Assembly: GCA_035709005.1 (NCBI GenBank)
Contig: DASTFB010000080.1
Location: forward strand, 1 to 64,000
Source of the DNA: Candidatus Methylomirabilota bacterium
GTDB lineage: Bacteria; Methylomirabilota; Methylomirabilia; Rokubacteriales; CSP1-6
Length of the DNA stretch: 64,000 bases
Reading direction: 5' to 3'
The translations under genes were made by a program, and so were the position numbers. A model generated the notes under the pieces. That model had not been told where the DNA came from and searched no databases. It saw only the letters and a program-made list of their open reading frames with translations. Position 1 is the stretch's first letter, and each line of letters starts with the position of its first letter. Positions 44,483 through 55,099 of this stretch are shown in pieces.

Positions 44483-46809
44483 TGCCGACGCTGGAGCGCG
44501 CCACCCTGCCGGTGCGCGGCATGCATTGCGCGGCCTGCGTGGGCAAGGTCGAGGGGGCGCTGCGCGCGGTGCCCGGCGTCGGCGAGGCCTCGGTGAATCT
44601 GGCCACCGAGCGCGCCACCGTCGCCTTCGATCCGGGCGCCGTCGACCTGGCCGCGCTGCAGGCTGCGGTGGCGTCCGCCGGCTACGAGCTCCTGGAGCCG
44701 ACCGAAGCCGGCCCGGTGGCCCTGGACCGGGAGCAAGCCGAGCGGGAGCGTGAGCAGGCGGCGCTGCGCCGTCGTTTCATCGTGGGGGCGGTGCTCTCCG
44801 CGCCCGTGATCGTCGGCAGCATGACCGAGCTGTTCCCGTGGGGGCCGGGCTGGCTTCGCGATCCCTGGGTGCTGCTGGCGCTCGCCACCCCGGTGCAGTT
44901 CTGGGTGGGCGCCCCCTTCCACCGAGGGCTCCTGCGAGACCTTCGCTACCGCTCCGCCAGCATGTCGACCCTGGTCTCGCTGGGGACCAACGCGGCCTAC
45001 CTCTTCAGCCTCGCCGTCACCGTCTGGCCCCACGCCTTCATGGGCCTGGGCGCCATGACCTACTACGAGACGAGCGCCGTCGTGATCACCCTCGTCGTGC
45101 TGGGCCGGTGGCTGGAGGCCCGCGCCCGCGGGCGGACGTCGGAAGCGATCCGCCGGCTGGTGAGCCTGGCGCCCCGCACGGCTCGCCTGGTGCGAGAGAG
45201 CCAGGAGCTCGACGTGCCGACGGACGCTGTCGTCGTCGGGGACCTGATTCGGATCCGTCCCGGCGAGCGGATCCCCGTCGACGGGGTCGTGGTCGAGGGC
45301 GCCTCGGCGGTGGACGAGTCCATGCTGACCGGTGAGAGCCTGCCCGTGGAGAAGGCGCCGCAGTCCCGGGTCGTGGCCGGCACCGTGAACCGCGCCGGGA
45401 GCTTCGTCTTCCGGGCTACCGCCGTGGGCAGCGAGACGACGCTCGCCCGGATCATCCGCCTGGTAGAGGATGCGCAAGGGTCGCGGGCGCCGATCCAGCG
45501 TCTGGCCGACCGCGTCGCCGCGGTCTTCGTGCCGATCGTGCTCGGCGTGGCGGGGCTCACGTTCGCCGGGTGGCTGCTCGTCGGCCCGGAGCCCGCCCTG
45601 GTCCTGGCCCTGACGACCGCGGTGTCCGTGCTCGTGATCGCCTGTCCTTGCGCGATGGGGCTGGCCACCCCGACGGCGATCATGGTGGCCACCGGCAAGG
45701 GGGCCGAGCACGGCCTGCTCATCAAGAGCGCGGCAGCCCTGGAGCTCCTGCACAAGGTCGATGTCGTCGTCTTCGACAAGACGGGCACGCTGACCATCGG
45801 GCGCCCCGAGATCACCGACGTGATCCCGGTCACGGGCAACGGCGACGTCGCCATCGACGATGTGCTGGGACTGGCCGCGGCCGCCGAGCAGGCCTCCGAG
45901 CATCCCCTCGGGGAGGCCATCGTGCGGCGGGCCAAGGAACGAGGCGTGGCGTTGCCGCCGGTGACCGAGTTCACCAGCCTGGCCGGTCAGGGTGTGGACG
46001 CTCTCACCACCGAGGGGCGCATCTTGCTCGGCAACCGCCTGCTCATGGAGAGCCGCGGGATCGTGGCGCCGGAAGCCAGCGGCCCGGCGCGGGGCGAGGC
46101 GAGCCCGGACGACGAGCAGGCCCGGGCGCTGCAGGCCGAGGGCAAGACGGTCATCTTTCTCGCGTACGCCGGACGCCTGGTCGCCCGACTCGCCGCCGCC
46201 GACGTGCTGAAGTCCGATGCCGCGGCGACGGTGCGGCGACTGAAGGCCCTGGGCGTGACCGTCATCATGTTGACCGGCGACAACCGGCAGACCGGTGCGG
46301 CGATCGCCCGGAAGGCCGGCATCGAGCGCGTCCTGGCCGAGGTGCTACCGGAGGACAAGTCCCGCGAGATCCGGCGGCTGCAGGAGCAGGGATACCTCGT
46401 CGCCATGGTGGGCGACGGCGTCAACGACGCTCCCGCGCTGGCGGTGGCCGACGTGGGCATCGCCATGGGGACCGGGACCGACGTCGCCATCGAAGCGGCG
46501 GACGTGACGGTGATGCGGGGCAAGCTCGCTCACGTGGTGGCCGCGATCGAGCTGTCCCGCCGCACGATCCGCATCGTCAAGGAAAACCTGGTGTGGGCGT
46601 TCGGCTACAACGTCGTCCTCATCCCCCTGGCGGCCGGAGTCCTCTACCCGCTGGGCGGGGGGTTGCTCTCGCCGATCCTGGCCGGAGCGGCGATGGCGTT
46701 GTCGTCCGTGTCCGTCGTCGCCAACAGCCTCCGGCTCCGGCGCTGGGCGCCGCGGGCCGGAGTCGACGTGGAGGAGAAGGTATGGCCGTCGATCCCGTCT
46801 GCAAGATGA
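44482..46809 (+). CDS. copA: Cu(I)-exporting P-type ATPase CopA
   Basis: Inner-membrane copper pump of 775 aa. One N-terminal heavy-metal domain carries GMHCAAC (about residues 13-19). Membrane helices follow, with TGES in the actuator domain, the transport-site motif ACPCAMG (about 390), the phosphorylation site DKTGTLT (about 431), an HP motif in SEHPLGEA and the hinge [10 protein letters not shown] (about 643). The CPC motif and CsoR partner indicate monovalent copper. The YHS gene overlaps its end by 28 bp. Confidence 0.95.
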   Translation: MPTLERATLPVRGMHCAACVGKVEGALRAVPGVGEASVNLATERATVAFDPGAVDLAALQAAVASAGYELLEPTEAGPVALDREQAEREREQAALRRRFIVGAVLSAPVIVGSMTELFPWGPGWLRDPWVLLALATPVQFWVGAPFHRGLLRDLRYRSASMSTLVSLGTNAAYLFSLAVTVWPHAFMGLGAMTYYETSAVVITLVVLGRWLEARARGRTSEAIRRLVSLAPRTARLVRESQELDVPTDAVVVGDLIRIRPGERIPVDGVVVEGASAVDESMLTGESLPVEKAPQSRVVAGTVNRAGSFVFRATAVGSETTLARIIRLVEDAQGSRAPIQRLADRVAAVFVPIVLGVAGLTFAGWLLVGPEPALVLALTTAVSVLVIACPCAMGLATPTAIMVATGKGAEHGLLIKSAAALELLHKVDVVVFDKTGTLTIGRPEITDVIPVTGNGDVAIDDVLGLAAAAEQASEHPLGEAIVRRAKERGVALPPVTEFTSLAGQGVDALTTEGRILLGNRLLMESRGIVAPEASGPARGEASPDDEQARALQAEGKTVIFLAYAGRLVARLAAADVLKSDAAATVRRLKALGVTVIMLTGDNRQTGAAIARKAGIERVLAEVLPEDKSREIRRLQEQGYLVAMVGDGVNDAPALAVADVGIAMGTGTDVAIEAADVTVMRGKLAHVVAAIELSRRTIRIVKENLVWAFGYNVVLIPLAAGVLYPLGGGLLSPILAGAAMALSSVSVVANSLRLRRWAPRAGVDVEEKVWPSIPSAR

Positions 46810-46931
46810 CCGTCGAGCCCGCCAAGGCCGCCGCGCAGTCGGCCTACAAGGGGCAGATCTACTACTTCTGTGCGGTGGGCTGCAAGCAGAAGTTCGATCG
46901 GGAGCCCGAACGCTACACCGGTCAGCAGTGA
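46782..46931 (+). CDS. YHS-domain protein, 49 aa
   Basis: A single YHS/TRASH-like metal-binding unit: [16 protein letters not shown], then [17 protein letters not shown], with three cysteines (CKM, FCAVGC). Such domains occur fused to, or encoded next to, copper ATPases and are thought to bind copper or silver ions. The ATG lies in the end of copA in another frame, so it is translated from the same mRNA; its stop overlaps the DUF2889 start. Confidence 0.88.
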   Translation: MAVDPVCKMTVEPAKAAAQSAYKGQIYYFCAVGCKQKFDREPERYTGQQ

Positions 46932-47821
46932 GCGCAACCCAGCTGCAGCCGCGTCTCCTGGCCGGACGTGACACGTACCAGCGCCGGGTGGAGGCGTGGA
47001 CCGACAACCTCGAGGCCGAGGCCCTGACCCACACGGTCAGGATCGCCGACGACGACCGCGCCGTGGAGCTCGAGGTCCTCGCCCTGCCCTCGCCGGCCTA
47101 CGAGATCCGGAATGCCTCGTGTCGGGTTCTGGCCGGGGATGTCGGCCCCGACGTCGTTCTGGGCATGGCGTCCCTGGCCGGAGTCAGGATGGTGGCCGGG
47201 TTCACGCGCCGAGTCGCTGAGGCCACGGGCGGCGGCGCCGGCGCGCCTCTGGCGGTGGACGCGGCCATCGAGGTCGCGCGGCTGGCCCGTCAGACGACCA
47301 GATTGCCTCGCGCGCAGGCGGAGCGGGCGGGGACCGGCGCCTGGGAGTGCTGGCAGCTCGACATGGCCGGGTGGGTCGACCTGCCCGAGTCCTGCTTCAC
47401 CTACAGCCAGGCCGGCCGCGCGGTCTTCGGAACCCGCACGGTCACCGCGACGGCCGAGCCCGACCTCTACAGCCCCCGGCCCGGCCAGCGGCGCGTATTC
47501 GTGAGGCGGAAGTTGGCGAGCCTGGCGCGCCTCGAGGGCCGTCTCCGGCTTTTCCACTCCATGCACGACAACGTGCACGGCTTCGAGCTGACGTGCGAGG
47601 TCGATGCCGCCTCCGGCACGATCGTCCAGGCCGAGCACATCACTTCCCGGCTGCCGTACGCGGGCGTCTGCACGGAGCCCCAGGCGCGGCTGCGCGCGCT
47701 GGTGGGCGAGCGCGTGGACGAGGGGCTGCGCAAGCGCCTCGGCACGCTCGTGGGCGGCCCGTCGGGCTGCAGCCAGCTCTACGACCTCACGGCCGACTTG
47801 CTCAAGCTCCTGGCAGCCTGA
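46928..47821 (+). CDS. DUF2889 family protein
   Basis: A 297-aa cytoplasmic-looking protein ending with GGPSGCSQLYDLTADLLKLL, the typical DUF2889 C-terminus. Central strands include LEGRLRLFHSMHDNVHGFEL. The function of DUF2889 is unknown. GTG start overlaps the YHS stop by 4 bp, so it is cotranscribed with copper genes, though no metal-binding motif stands out. It ends 13 bp from the convergent formiminotransferase. Confidence 0.75.
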   Translation: MSATQLQPRLLAGRDTYQRRVEAWTDNLEAEALTHTVRIADDDRAVELEVLALPSPAYEIRNASCRVLAGDVGPDVVLGMASLAGVRMVAGFTRRVAEATGGGAGAPLAVDAAIEVARLARQTTRLPRAQAERAGTGAWECWQLDMAGWVDLPESCFTYSQAGRAVFGTRTVTATAEPDLYSPRPGQRRVFVRRKLASLARLEGRLRLFHSMHDNVHGFELTCEVDAASGTIVQAEHITSRLPYAGVCTEPQARLRALVGERVDEGLRKRLGTLVGGPSGCSQLYDLTADLLKLLAA

Positions 47822-47834
47822 GCGGGCTGGCTGC

Positions 47835-48749
47835 TCAAGCGCCGGCGGGTCCCCGCTCCGGCAGGTGCGTGTCCAGGAAGAGCTCGGGCGAGAAATCGGG
47901 CAACCCCACGCTGGCCGGCGTGCGTCCGGCGAAGGCGGCCCGGGGGGCGACGCCCACCAGCTCGGCTCGGAGGAGCCCGATGCCGCGCCGGGCCGCTTCG
48001 GCGCGGACTCGGTCGAAGGCCACCGGGATCGGCGTCACCCGGTGATCGAGCAAGTTCATCGACACCTGAGCCACCCCACGGGTGATCAGCCGCACCCCGA
48101 GCGCCTGCACGGCAGGCAGTCCGCCACCCGACTCGCGCACCGACGCGGCGATGGCCCGCGCCGCGGCGACGTCGTCGCCGTCGAGCCAGACGTTGAAGGC
48201 GATCAGGATGTCCCGGGCGCCCACGATCACCGCGCCGGGGCCGGGATCGAAGCGGGCCGGTCCGGCGTCGGGCTCGTCGCCGGCGCGTAGGCGTTCGGCC
48301 AGCGCCTCGTAGCCGCGGCCGCGCACGTCGGGCAGGCGCCGCCGGGCCGCCCGGGTGGCGGCGTGCCCGTAATAGAAGACGGGCACATGGTGGCGCTCCG
48401 CGATGGCGCGCCCGACCCGGCGGGCCAGGGCCACGGCCTCGTCCATCGTGGCGTCGACCAGCGGCACGAACGGCACGACGTCCAGGGCTCCCAGACGGGG
48501 ATGCTCGCCGCGATGGTGCCGCAGGTCGATCGTCTCCATCACCGCGTCGGCCAGGGCCAGCGCGGCGGCCGCCACGGCCTCCGCGCGTCCGAGGAACGAG
48601 TAGACCGAGCGGTGGTGATCGGGGTCCGCATGGATGTTCATGAGCCGGACACCATCGACGTCCCGGATGGCGGCGGCGAAGCGGGCCAGGCGGGCGGGGT
48701 CGCGTCCTTCGCTCACGTTGGGCACGCACTCGATCACGGGCTGGCGCAC
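47835..48749 (-). CDS. Glutamate formiminotransferase (FTCD N-domain type)
   Basis: Transfers the formimino group of formiminoglutamate to tetrahydrofolate in histidine breakdown. The 304-aa protein has the N-terminal CVPNVSEGRD, the histidine region HPRLGALDVVPFVPL (catalytic His near residue 82) and FNVWLDGDD, all typical of FTCD. It lacks the cyclodeaminase domain, as in many bacterial monofunctional forms. No hut genes are adjacent. Start GTG; divergent from the HypE-like gene with only 27 bp between. Confidence 0.9.
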   Translation of the reverse strand: MRQPVIECVPNVSEGRDPARLARFAAAIRDVDGVRLMNIHADPDHHRSVYSFLGRAEAVAAAALALADAVMETIDLRHHRGEHPRLGALDVVPFVPLVDATMDEAVALARRVGRAIAERHHVPVFYYGHAATRAARRRLPDVRGRGYEALAERLRAGDEPDAGPARFDPGPGAVIVGARDILIAFNVWLDGDDVAAARAIAASVRESGGGLPAVQALGVRLITRGVAQVSMNLLDHRVTPIPVAFDRVRAEAARRGIGLLRAELVGVAPRAAFAGRTPASVGLPDFSPELFLDTHLPERGPAGA

Positions 48750-48776
48750 GGCACGGGTATACTACGGGTCACGACG

Positions 48777-49796
48777 ATGAGCGTCCTGCCCGTCGGCAAG
48801 CTCCGGGCCCAGCTGCTGCAGGCGGTGTTCGACCGCCACCCGATCAAGGATCCCCGCGTGGTGGTGGGCCCCCGGGTCGGCGAGGACGCGGCGGTGATCG
48901 ACCTCGGCGACCGCTATCTCGTGGCCACCAGCGATCCCATCACCTTCGCAGCCGCGGACCTGGCCTGGTACGCGCTCCAGGTGAACGCCAACGACGTGGC
49001 CGTCCGCGGCGCGCGTCCCCGATGGTTCCTGGCCACACTGCTGCTCCCCGAGGGGCGCACCAGCGACGACTCGGTGGCCGCGCTCTTCGACGGGCTGGCG
49101 GAGGCGTGCGCCGAGCTGGAGGTGACGCTGGTCGGAGGTCACACCGAGATCACCCACGGCCTGGACCGCCCCATCATCGCCGGCACCATGCTCGGCGAGG
49201 TGGACAAGGATCGGCTGGTCACCACGTCCGGCGCGCGCGTGGGCGACGCGGTGGTGATGACCAAGGGCATCCCGCTGGAAGGGGCCGCCATCATCGCGCG
49301 CGAGCGCGAAGCCGAGGCGCTCGCCGCCGGGGTCCCGGCCGCCGTGGTGACGCGGGCCAAGGCGTTCGTCCGCCGGCCGGGGCTCAGCGTGCTGCCCGAG
49401 GCCCAGCTCGCCTGTGAGCTCGCCCAGGTACACGCCATGCACGATCCGACGGAGGGCGGCCTGGCCACGGCGCTCGTCGAACTGGCCGACGCGGCCGGCG
49501 TCGGGCTGCGGATCGACCGCGAGCGCATCGTCGTGCTGCCCGAGGGCGATCGACTGTGTCGGATGTTCGGTCTCGACCCGCTCGGGACCATCGCATCCGG
49601 CGCGCTGGTGATGACCTTGAGCCCGGCCGACGCGGCGATCGTGATCCACGCCCTGGCCCGGGAGCGGATCGACGCGCACTACATCGGCCAGGTGGTCGCC
49701 CGCGAACGCGGGGTCGTCCTCGTGGAGGGGGGTCGGGAACGGCCGTTGCCCGTCTTCCCCCAGGACGAGATCACCAGGCTGTTCTCAGGAGGCTAG
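48777..49796 (+). CDS. HypE-like AIR-synthase family protein
   Basis: A 339-aa ATP-binding protein of the PurM/HypE/SelD/ThiL fold. It has VVVGPRVGEDAAVIDLGD near the start, NANDVAVRGARPRWF, LVGGHTEITHG and HDPTEGGLATALVELA. HypE activates carbamoyl for NiFe hydrogenase using a C-terminal cysteine; this protein ends DEITRLFSGG and has none, and no hyp or hydrogenase gene is near. The Cys/Sec-Gly-rich start of SelD is also missing. The substrate is therefore unknown. Confidence 0.75.
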   Translation: MSVLPVGKLRAQLLQAVFDRHPIKDPRVVVGPRVGEDAAVIDLGDRYLVATSDPITFAAADLAWYALQVNANDVAVRGARPRWFLATLLLPEGRTSDDSVAALFDGLAEACAELEVTLVGGHTEITHGLDRPIIAGTMLGEVDKDRLVTTSGARVGDAVVMTKGIPLEGAAIIAREREAEALAAGVPAAVVTRAKAFVRRPGLSVLPEAQLACELAQVHAMHDPTEGGLATALVELADAAGVGLRIDRERIVVLPEGDRLCRMFGLDPLGTIASGALVMTLSPADAAIVIHALARERIDAHYIGQVVARERGVVLVEGGRERPLPVFPQDEITRLFSGG

Positions 49797-49798
49797 GT

Positions 49799-51397
49799 AT
49801 GCCTCAACTCGGGTACTCGTTTCGGCCAGTCGCGCTCGGGCGCGAGGGAATGGTGGCTTCGGCCCATCCGTTGGCGACGCTGGCGGGCGTCGATGTTCTT
49901 CGGGCGGGCGGCACCGCCGCCGACGCGGCGGTCGCCACGAACGCCGTGCTCGCCGTCACCCAGCCCAACAGCTGCGGCGTCGGCGGCGACCTCTTCTGCC
50001 TGTACTACGACGCGGCGAGCCGGCGCATCCACTTCCTCAACGGCGCCGGCCGCTCCGGCTCCCGCGCCGGGCTGGAGGAGCTCCGCCGGCGGGGACTGGA
50101 GCAGCTTCCCGTCCTGGGGCCGGCGACGGTCAGCGTGCCCGGCTGCGTGCGTGGCTGGGGCATGCTTCTCGAGCGCTTCGGCACGCGGCCGCTGCCCGAG
50201 CTGCTTGCCCCGGCCATCCACTACGCCGAGCTGGGCTTCGCCGCGAGCTCCATCGTGAGCCAGGCGATCGCCGAGCTGGCGCCGGACAACGAGGATCCCG
50301 AGTGGCACCGCGTGTTCCGGCCGGCCGGTGGCCCGCCCGCGGCGGGCGAGCTGTTCGTTCAGCCCGATCTCGCCCGCACGCTGAAGGCGCTCGCCGTCGA
50401 CGGCCCCGACCTCTTCTACACGGGCCAGGTCGGTCGGGCCATCGCCGGCCGCCTGGAGGCGGAGGGCTTCCTGACCCCCGACGACCTGGCGCGCCATCGC
50501 GGCGAGTGGGGGGAGCCGATCGCCACCCGCTATCGCGAGTACACCATCCACCAGACCCCGCCCCCCACCCAGGGTCTGGCGGCCCTGCTCGCCTTCAACC
50601 TGCTCGAGGGCGTCCCGCTGGCTCGCCGGCGCCTGCACACCGTCGAGCACCTGCACCTGCTCATCGAGGCCGTGAAGCTCGCGTACGCCGACCGCGACCG
50701 CTGGATCGGCGATCCCGAGCACGCTCGGGTGCCCGTGGCCTCACTCCTCGACAAGCCGTACGCGGCGCGGCGTCGGCGGGAGCTCGACCCGAGAAAGGCC
50801 AGCGCCTACGCGCCCGGAGAGCCGGAGGGCGACACCACCGGATTCGTGGTTGCCGACGGCCGGGGAAACCTGGTGGCCGTGATCCAGAGCCTGTTCAACG
50901 CCTTCGGCTCCGGCGTCGTCGTGCCCGGAACAGGGGTGACGCTGCACAATCGCGGCCGGCACTTCCGTGTCGACCCGGCCCACCCCAGCGCCTTCGGCCC
51001 GGGCAAGCGTCCCTTCCACACCCTCATCGCGTCGATCGTCACGCAGGGCGACCGTCCGGTGCTGGGCTTCGCCACCATGGGCGGCAATGGCCAGGCCATG
51101 TTCCACATCCAGGTCCTCACCAACGTCCTCGACTACGGCCTGGACGTGCAGGAAGCCATCGAGCGCCCGCGCTTCCTGATCGGCGCGTTTCTGCCAGGTG
51201 AGCCGAGCGACACCATTCACGTGGAGAACCGGGTCGGGGCCCGTGTGCTGGCCGGGCTGGCCCGCAAGGGTCATCACGTCAAGCCGGCGCCATCGCTCTT
51301 CTACAAGGTCGGCCACGCCCAGGCGATCGCCCTCCGCGACGGCACACTCTGGGGCGGCGCCGACCCCCGCGGCGACGGCATGGCGCTGGGATTCTAG
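49799..51397 (+). CDS. Gamma-glutamyltransferase
   Basis: Ntn-hydrolase that cleaves gamma-glutamyl bonds, as in glutathione breakdown. The 532-aa precursor contains NSCGVGGDLFCLYYD near the start, the self-processing and nucleophile site GDTTGFVVAD (Thr about 346) and the C-terminal substrate loop FATMGGNGQAM. No signal peptide is visible, so it may be cytoplasmic or belong to the cephalosporin-acylase-like branch. AGGAGG precedes the ATG, which lies 2 bp after the HypE-like stop. Confidence 0.88.
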   Translation: MPQLGYSFRPVALGREGMVASAHPLATLAGVDVLRAGGTAADAAVATNAVLAVTQPNSCGVGGDLFCLYYDAASRRIHFLNGAGRSGSRAGLEELRRRGLEQLPVLGPATVSVPGCVRGWGMLLERFGTRPLPELLAPAIHYAELGFAASSIVSQAIAELAPDNEDPEWHRVFRPAGGPPAAGELFVQPDLARTLKALAVDGPDLFYTGQVGRAIAGRLEAEGFLTPDDLARHRGEWGEPIATRYREYTIHQTPPPTQGLAALLAFNLLEGVPLARRRLHTVEHLHLLIEAVKLAYADRDRWIGDPEHARVPVASLLDKPYAARRRRELDPRKASAYAPGEPEGDTTGFVVADGRGNLVAVIQSLFNAFGSGVVVPGTGVTLHNRGRHFRVDPAHPSAFGPGKRPFHTLIASIVTQGDRPVLGFATMGGNGQAMFHIQVLTNVLDYGLDVQEAIERPRFLIGAFLPGEPSDTIHVENRVGARVLAGLARKGHHVKPAPSLFYKVGHAQAIALRDGTLWGGADPRGDGMALGF

Positions 51398-51402
51398 GGC
51401 CC

Positions 51403-51903
51403 ATGCGCGGAACCTCCTGGCTCGTCCTGCTGATCGCGCTGACGGTGGCCGGCGGCCGCGCCGAGGCCGCCGAATGGGGCGGCATCAAGCCGGCCGAAAG
51501 CACGATGGACACCGTGCGGGGGCGTTACGGTCCGCCGTCCAGCTCGAAGGCCGGCAAGGTGGACGGCTACGACACCATGCAGTGGAGCTACGAGAGTCCC
51601 CGGACCCCCAGCGGCATCCAGCGCCTGGTGGTGGACTTCGGGCTGCTCGTCGGCGGCAGCTACCGGCCCCAGGTAGTCCGCACGTTTCGTCTGGAGCCCA
51701 AACCGGATATTTTCACGCGACCCACCGTGCTGGCCGGCTGGGGCGAGCCCGATCGTAGCTCGCCGGTCGGCGAAGAGCCCCTGTGGTTCTTCTACGAGAC
51801 GGGCCTGGTCATCTACTTCGACAAGAAGGGCTGGCAGGTGCAGTCGATGGTCTTCGTGCAGCCCCAGCCGGCTACGGCCGGCCCAGGCGCGCGACAGCCC
51901 TGA
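51403..51903 (+). CDS. Secreted hypothetical protein with BamE/SmpA-like repeats
   Basis: A 166-aa protein with a signal peptide (SWLVLLIALTVAGGRAEAA). The mature part holds two similar units: KPAESTMDTVRGRYGPPSSS and LAGWGEPDRSSPVGEEPLWFFYETGLVIYFDKKG. Unit one resembles the gxs-TxxxVxxxxGxP pattern of BamE/SmpA folds, suggesting a small periplasmic protein of unknown role. It follows the gamma-glutamyltransferase by 5 bp and overlaps the convergent maltokinase end by 32 bp. Confidence 0.65.
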   Translation: MRGTSWLVLLIALTVAGGRAEAAEWGGIKPAESTMDTVRGRYGPPSSSKAGKVDGYDTMQWSYESPRTPSGIQRLVVDFGLLVGGSYRPQVVRTFRLEPKPDIFTRPTVLAGWGEPDRSSPVGEEPLWFFYETGLVIYFDKKGWQVQSMVFVQPQPATAGPGARQP

Positions 51904-53242
51904 GCAGCCCCGCCTTCGGAATGGCCACCCAGGCCGGCCGGTGGTTGGCCTCGTACAGCACCTCGTAGGCGGCCTTCTCCAGCTCCAGCACGGCCAGAGT
52001 CCGCGTGAAGTCATCGTGGGCCGCCGGCACGAACGGCGCCCCGGCGACGGCGCGGCGGTAGGCCGTAGTGACGATGCGGGCGCCCTCGGCCTGCCACGCC
52101 GCCGCCCAGTCCTCGAGCCCGGCAGGCCGATTCGCCATCGCCGCGTAGTCGATCGAGCGCAGGAGACCGGCTACGTCACGCAGCGGGGTGTGCTTACGCC
52201 GTCGCTCGGCCAGCGGCCGCAACGGCTCGCCCTCGAAGTCGATGATCACGAACTCGCCGGTGGCCTCCCGGTACAGCGTCTGCCCCAGGTGCAGATCGCC
52301 GTGGTGCCGAATCTTGTCGATCCCCTCGAGACCTCGCAGACCGCTCTCCAGATCGGCGTCGGGCACCGGCGAGCGAGAGCCCAGGGCGTCGGCCGCCGCG
52401 GCGAGCTGGCGAGCGACGTCGCTAGCCCACGCCGCCACATCGGCGGCGGTGATGCGCTCGGGAGCAAAAGCGGGATCGGTGGCGTCCGAGGCCAGCGCGC
52501 GGTGCAGCGCGCCCGTCACCGTGCCGAGCCGCTCCAGCGCGTCCAGCGTAGGCCCGGCCAGCGCGCGGAGCCGCGCCGGGTCCACCCCTGACGCCCGGCG
52601 CGCAGCCTCATAGAACGCGGCCAGGCCGGCGAGCATCCACTCCCAGCCGTCGCGGGCGCCCGTCACCAGCTCCTGCACCACGGCCAGCGTGGCGCGGGCG
52701 CCGGCCCGCCGGTACTCCAGGTGTCCGGCCAGGCGCGGCGTGTGGGCGAAGTGGGCGCGCTCGGTGAGAAAGCGCGTCATCTCCTCTTCGGGGTTCGGGC
52801 CGTCGGCCAGCCGGCGGAAGTGCTTCATGATGAGCCGGTCGCCGAAGGCCACCGACGTGTTGCTCTGCTCGCCCCCGATGCGGCGCGCCGGCAGCGGCGG
52901 CAGCTCCGCCGGGAACGCCGCAGTGGGGACGCCGCGCAGCTCGCCGTGCTGGCCGCTCACCACCCCGCGGCGGGCGATGAGGTCGAGCAGGGAGCGGCAG
53001 AAGACCGCGTCGTCGAGGCCGTCGGCGACGGCAGCCGCGCCGGCGGCCTCCCCGACCGGCACGGCGTAGCGATCCCGGGTGCCGTCGTCCAGGCCGACGT
53101 CGACGATCACCAGCACGCCGCCGCCGAGCGCGATCGTGTCGGCCACGCCGATCGTGGTGAGGCGGCGCGTCTTGGCGGCGAACCAGCGCTGGCGGGGCAG
53201 CCAGGCGGCCAGGACATCAGATGGCGGTGTCTTCGATGCCAT
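51872..53242 (-). CDS. mak: Maltokinase
   Basis: Phosphorylates maltose to maltose-1-phosphate, feeding GlgE. The 456-aa aminoglycoside-phosphotransferase-like kinase has a N-terminal cap with [37 protein letters not shown] (nucleotide lysine in LIMKHF), and the catalytic HGDLHLGQ with the metal site VIIDFEGEP. Its start overlaps the treS end by 26 bp; the two proteins commonly form a complex or fusion in other bacteria. ATG 53242 was chosen because it gives the standard N-terminus. Confidence 0.9.
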   Translation of the reverse strand: MASKTPPSDVLAAWLPRQRWFAAKTRRLTTIGVADTIALGGGVLVIVDVGLDDGTRDRYAVPVGEAAGAAAVADGLDDAVFCRSLLDLIARRGVVSGQHGELRGVPTAAFPAELPPLPARRIGGEQSNTSVAFGDRLIMKHFRRLADGPNPEEEMTRFLTERAHFAHTPRLAGHLEYRRAGARATLAVVQELVTGARDGWEWMLAGLAAFYEAARRASGVDPARLRALAGPTLDALERLGTVTGALHRALASDATDPAFAPERITAADVAAWASDVARQLAAAADALGSRSPVPDADLESGLRGLEGIDKIRHHGDLHLGQTLYREATGEFVIIDFEGEPLRPLAERRRKHTPLRDVAGLLRSIDYAAMANRPAGLEDWAAAWQAEGARIVTTAYRRAVAGAPFVPAAHDDFTRTLAVLELEKAAYEVLYEANHRPAWVAIPKAGLLRAVARLGRP

Positions 53243-54890
53243 AGCGCAGCGGACGTGGCTCCCGGCGTTCCAGGCGGAACCAGTAGAAGCCGTGCGGGCC
53301 CAGGGCCAGGAAGTACGGGGCCTCGCCGATGGGGGGGAATCGCGTGTCGCCGAGGAGCTCCAGGGGGACCGCACCGCGATGGCGGGCCAGGTCGAGGGCC
53401 ACCGGCTGCGAGCGCTCCGACAGATTGGCCACGACCAGGATCGTCTCGTCCTCGTGCTCGCGCAGAAAGGCCAGGATGTTCTGGTTCAGGGGCCGGAGGA
53501 ACTCGATCGACCCCCGCCCGAACGCCCGGCAGCGCTTGCGGGCTGCGATGAGCCGCTTCATCGTGTTGAGCAGCGACGAGGGCGTTCGCTGCTGGGCCGC
53601 CACGTTCACGGCCTGGTAGCCGTAGACGGGATCGGCGATGACGGGCAGGAACAGCTGGCTCTCGTCCGCGGTGGAGAAGCCGGCATTGCGGTCGCCCGAC
53701 CACTGCATGGGCGTGCGTACGCCGTTGCGGTCGCCCAGGTAGATGTTGTCGCCCATCCCGATCTCGTCGCCGTAATAGAGGATGGGACTGCCGGGCAGCG
53801 TGAAGAGCAGACAGGTCAGGAGCTCGATTCGCCGCCGGTCGTTGTCCATCAGGGGCGCCAGGCGCCGGCGGATGCCCAGGTTCAGCTTGGCCTGGGAATC
53901 CCGGGCGTAGGCGTAGTACATGTAGTCCCGCTCTTCGTTGGTCACCATCTCCAGCGTCAGCTCGTCGTGGTTCCGGAGGAACAGGCACCACTGGCAGCTG
54001 GGCGGGATGGCCGGGGTGTGGGTGAAGATGTCCAGGATGGGCAGGCGCTCCTCCCGGCGAATGGCCATGTAGAGCCGGGGCATGAGCGGGAAGTGGAAGG
54101 CCATGTGGAACTCGTCGCCCTCGCCGAAGTAGGGCCGCACGTCCTCCGGCCACTGGTTGGCTTCGGCGAGCAACACCCGGTCGCCGCCGTACTCGCGGTC
54201 GATGACCCGCCGGAACTCCTTGAGGATCTCGTGGGTCTCGGGCAGGTTCTCGCAGTTCGTGCCCTCGCGCTCGATCAGGTAGGGCACGGCGTCGCAGCGA
54301 AAGCCGTCCAGCCCCCGGTCCAGCCAGAACCGCATGATGTCCAGCATGCTGCGGCGCACGGCCGGGTTGTCGTAATTGAGGTCGGGCTGGTGGCTGAAGA
54401 AGCGATGCCAGTAGAACGCCTTCCGCACCGGGTCCCGAGTCCAGTTCGACTTCTCGGTGTCCACGAAGATGATGCGGGCCGCGCCGTAGCGCCGATCCGT
54501 CGGGCTCCAGACGTAGTAGTCGCCGTAGGGGCCGCCGGGCTCCGAGCGGGAGGCCTGGAACCACGGGTGCTGGTCCGACGTGTGGTTCATCACCAGGTCG
54601 GCGATCACGCGCAGGCCGCGCTCGTGAGCGGCGTCGAGGAACTTTTGGAAGTCCTCCAGGCTGCCGTAGGCGGGATGGATGCCGTAGAAGTCGGCGATGT
54701 CGTAGCCGTCGTCGCGCAACGGCGAGGGATACATCGGCAGGATCCACAGGCAATCCACACCGAGCTCCTTGACGTAGTCGAGGCTCTCGGTGAGTCCGGC
54801 GAAGTCGCCGATGCCGTCGCCATTGGCGTCCCGGAACGCCTTGACGTGCACCTCGTAGAAGACGGCGTCTTTGTACCAGTCCCGGCTCAT
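53217..54890 (-). CDS. treS: Trehalose synthase (maltose alpha-D-glucosyltransferase)
   Basis: Interconverts trehalose and maltose. The 557-aa GH13 protein has all four glycoside hydrolase motifs: [14 protein letters not shown], the nucleophile in [20 protein letters not shown] (about residue 199), the acid [11 protein letters not shown] (about 240) and FLRNHDELT (about 306). GTNCEN is typical of TreS rather than other GH13 members. It supplies maltose to the overlapping maltokinase gene. Confidence 0.95.
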   Translation of the reverse strand: MSRDWYKDAVFYEVHVKAFRDANGDGIGDFAGLTESLDYVKELGVDCLWILPMYPSPLRDDGYDIADFYGIHPAYGSLEDFQKFLDAAHERGLRVIADLVMNHTSDQHPWFQASRSEPGGPYGDYYVWSPTDRRYGAARIIFVDTEKSNWTRDPVRKAFYWHRFFSHQPDLNYDNPAVRRSMLDIMRFWLDRGLDGFRCDAVPYLIEREGTNCENLPETHEILKEFRRVIDREYGGDRVLLAEANQWPEDVRPYFGEGDEFHMAFHFPLMPRLYMAIRREERLPILDIFTHTPAIPPSCQWCLFLRNHDELTLEMVTNEERDYMYYAYARDSQAKLNLGIRRRLAPLMDNDRRRIELLTCLLFTLPGSPILYYGDEIGMGDNIYLGDRNGVRTPMQWSGDRNAGFSTADESQLFLPVIADPVYGYQAVNVAAQQRTPSSLLNTMKRLIAARKRCRAFGRGSIEFLRPLNQNILAFLREHEDETILVVANLSERSQPVALDLARHRGAVPLELLGDTRFPPIGEAPYFLALGPHGFYWFRLERREPRPLRYGIEDTAI

Positions 54891-55099
54891 GGCCTCACGA
54901 AGGATTCTACCGCTCGCGCCGGCGCGGCCCGCAGCGGAACGTTGCCAGATGGATGCCCGGACGCTAAGCTGTCAGCGCCACCTATGAGCCTTCGACACCC
55001 ACTCTCGCCGTTGCCGCCACGACCTCTCGTCGGAGGGACGACGCACGTGAGCCTGGGGCGTGGTGGATCACGCCCTCGGCGGCGGTCCGCAACTCGGCA
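54891..55099. other. Intergenic region between treS and the metallopeptidase gene
   Basis: About 209 bp in which I find no gene, terminator with a T-tract or good promoter. Operon continuity between the metallopeptidase and treS is therefore uncertain. Confidence 0.4.

Noticed and set aside
48777-49796. SelD (selenide, water dikinase), which would support the selenoprotein
   Set aside because: The fold is shared, but the Cys/Sec-containing Gly-rich N-terminus of SelD is absent; HypE-like motifs fit better.
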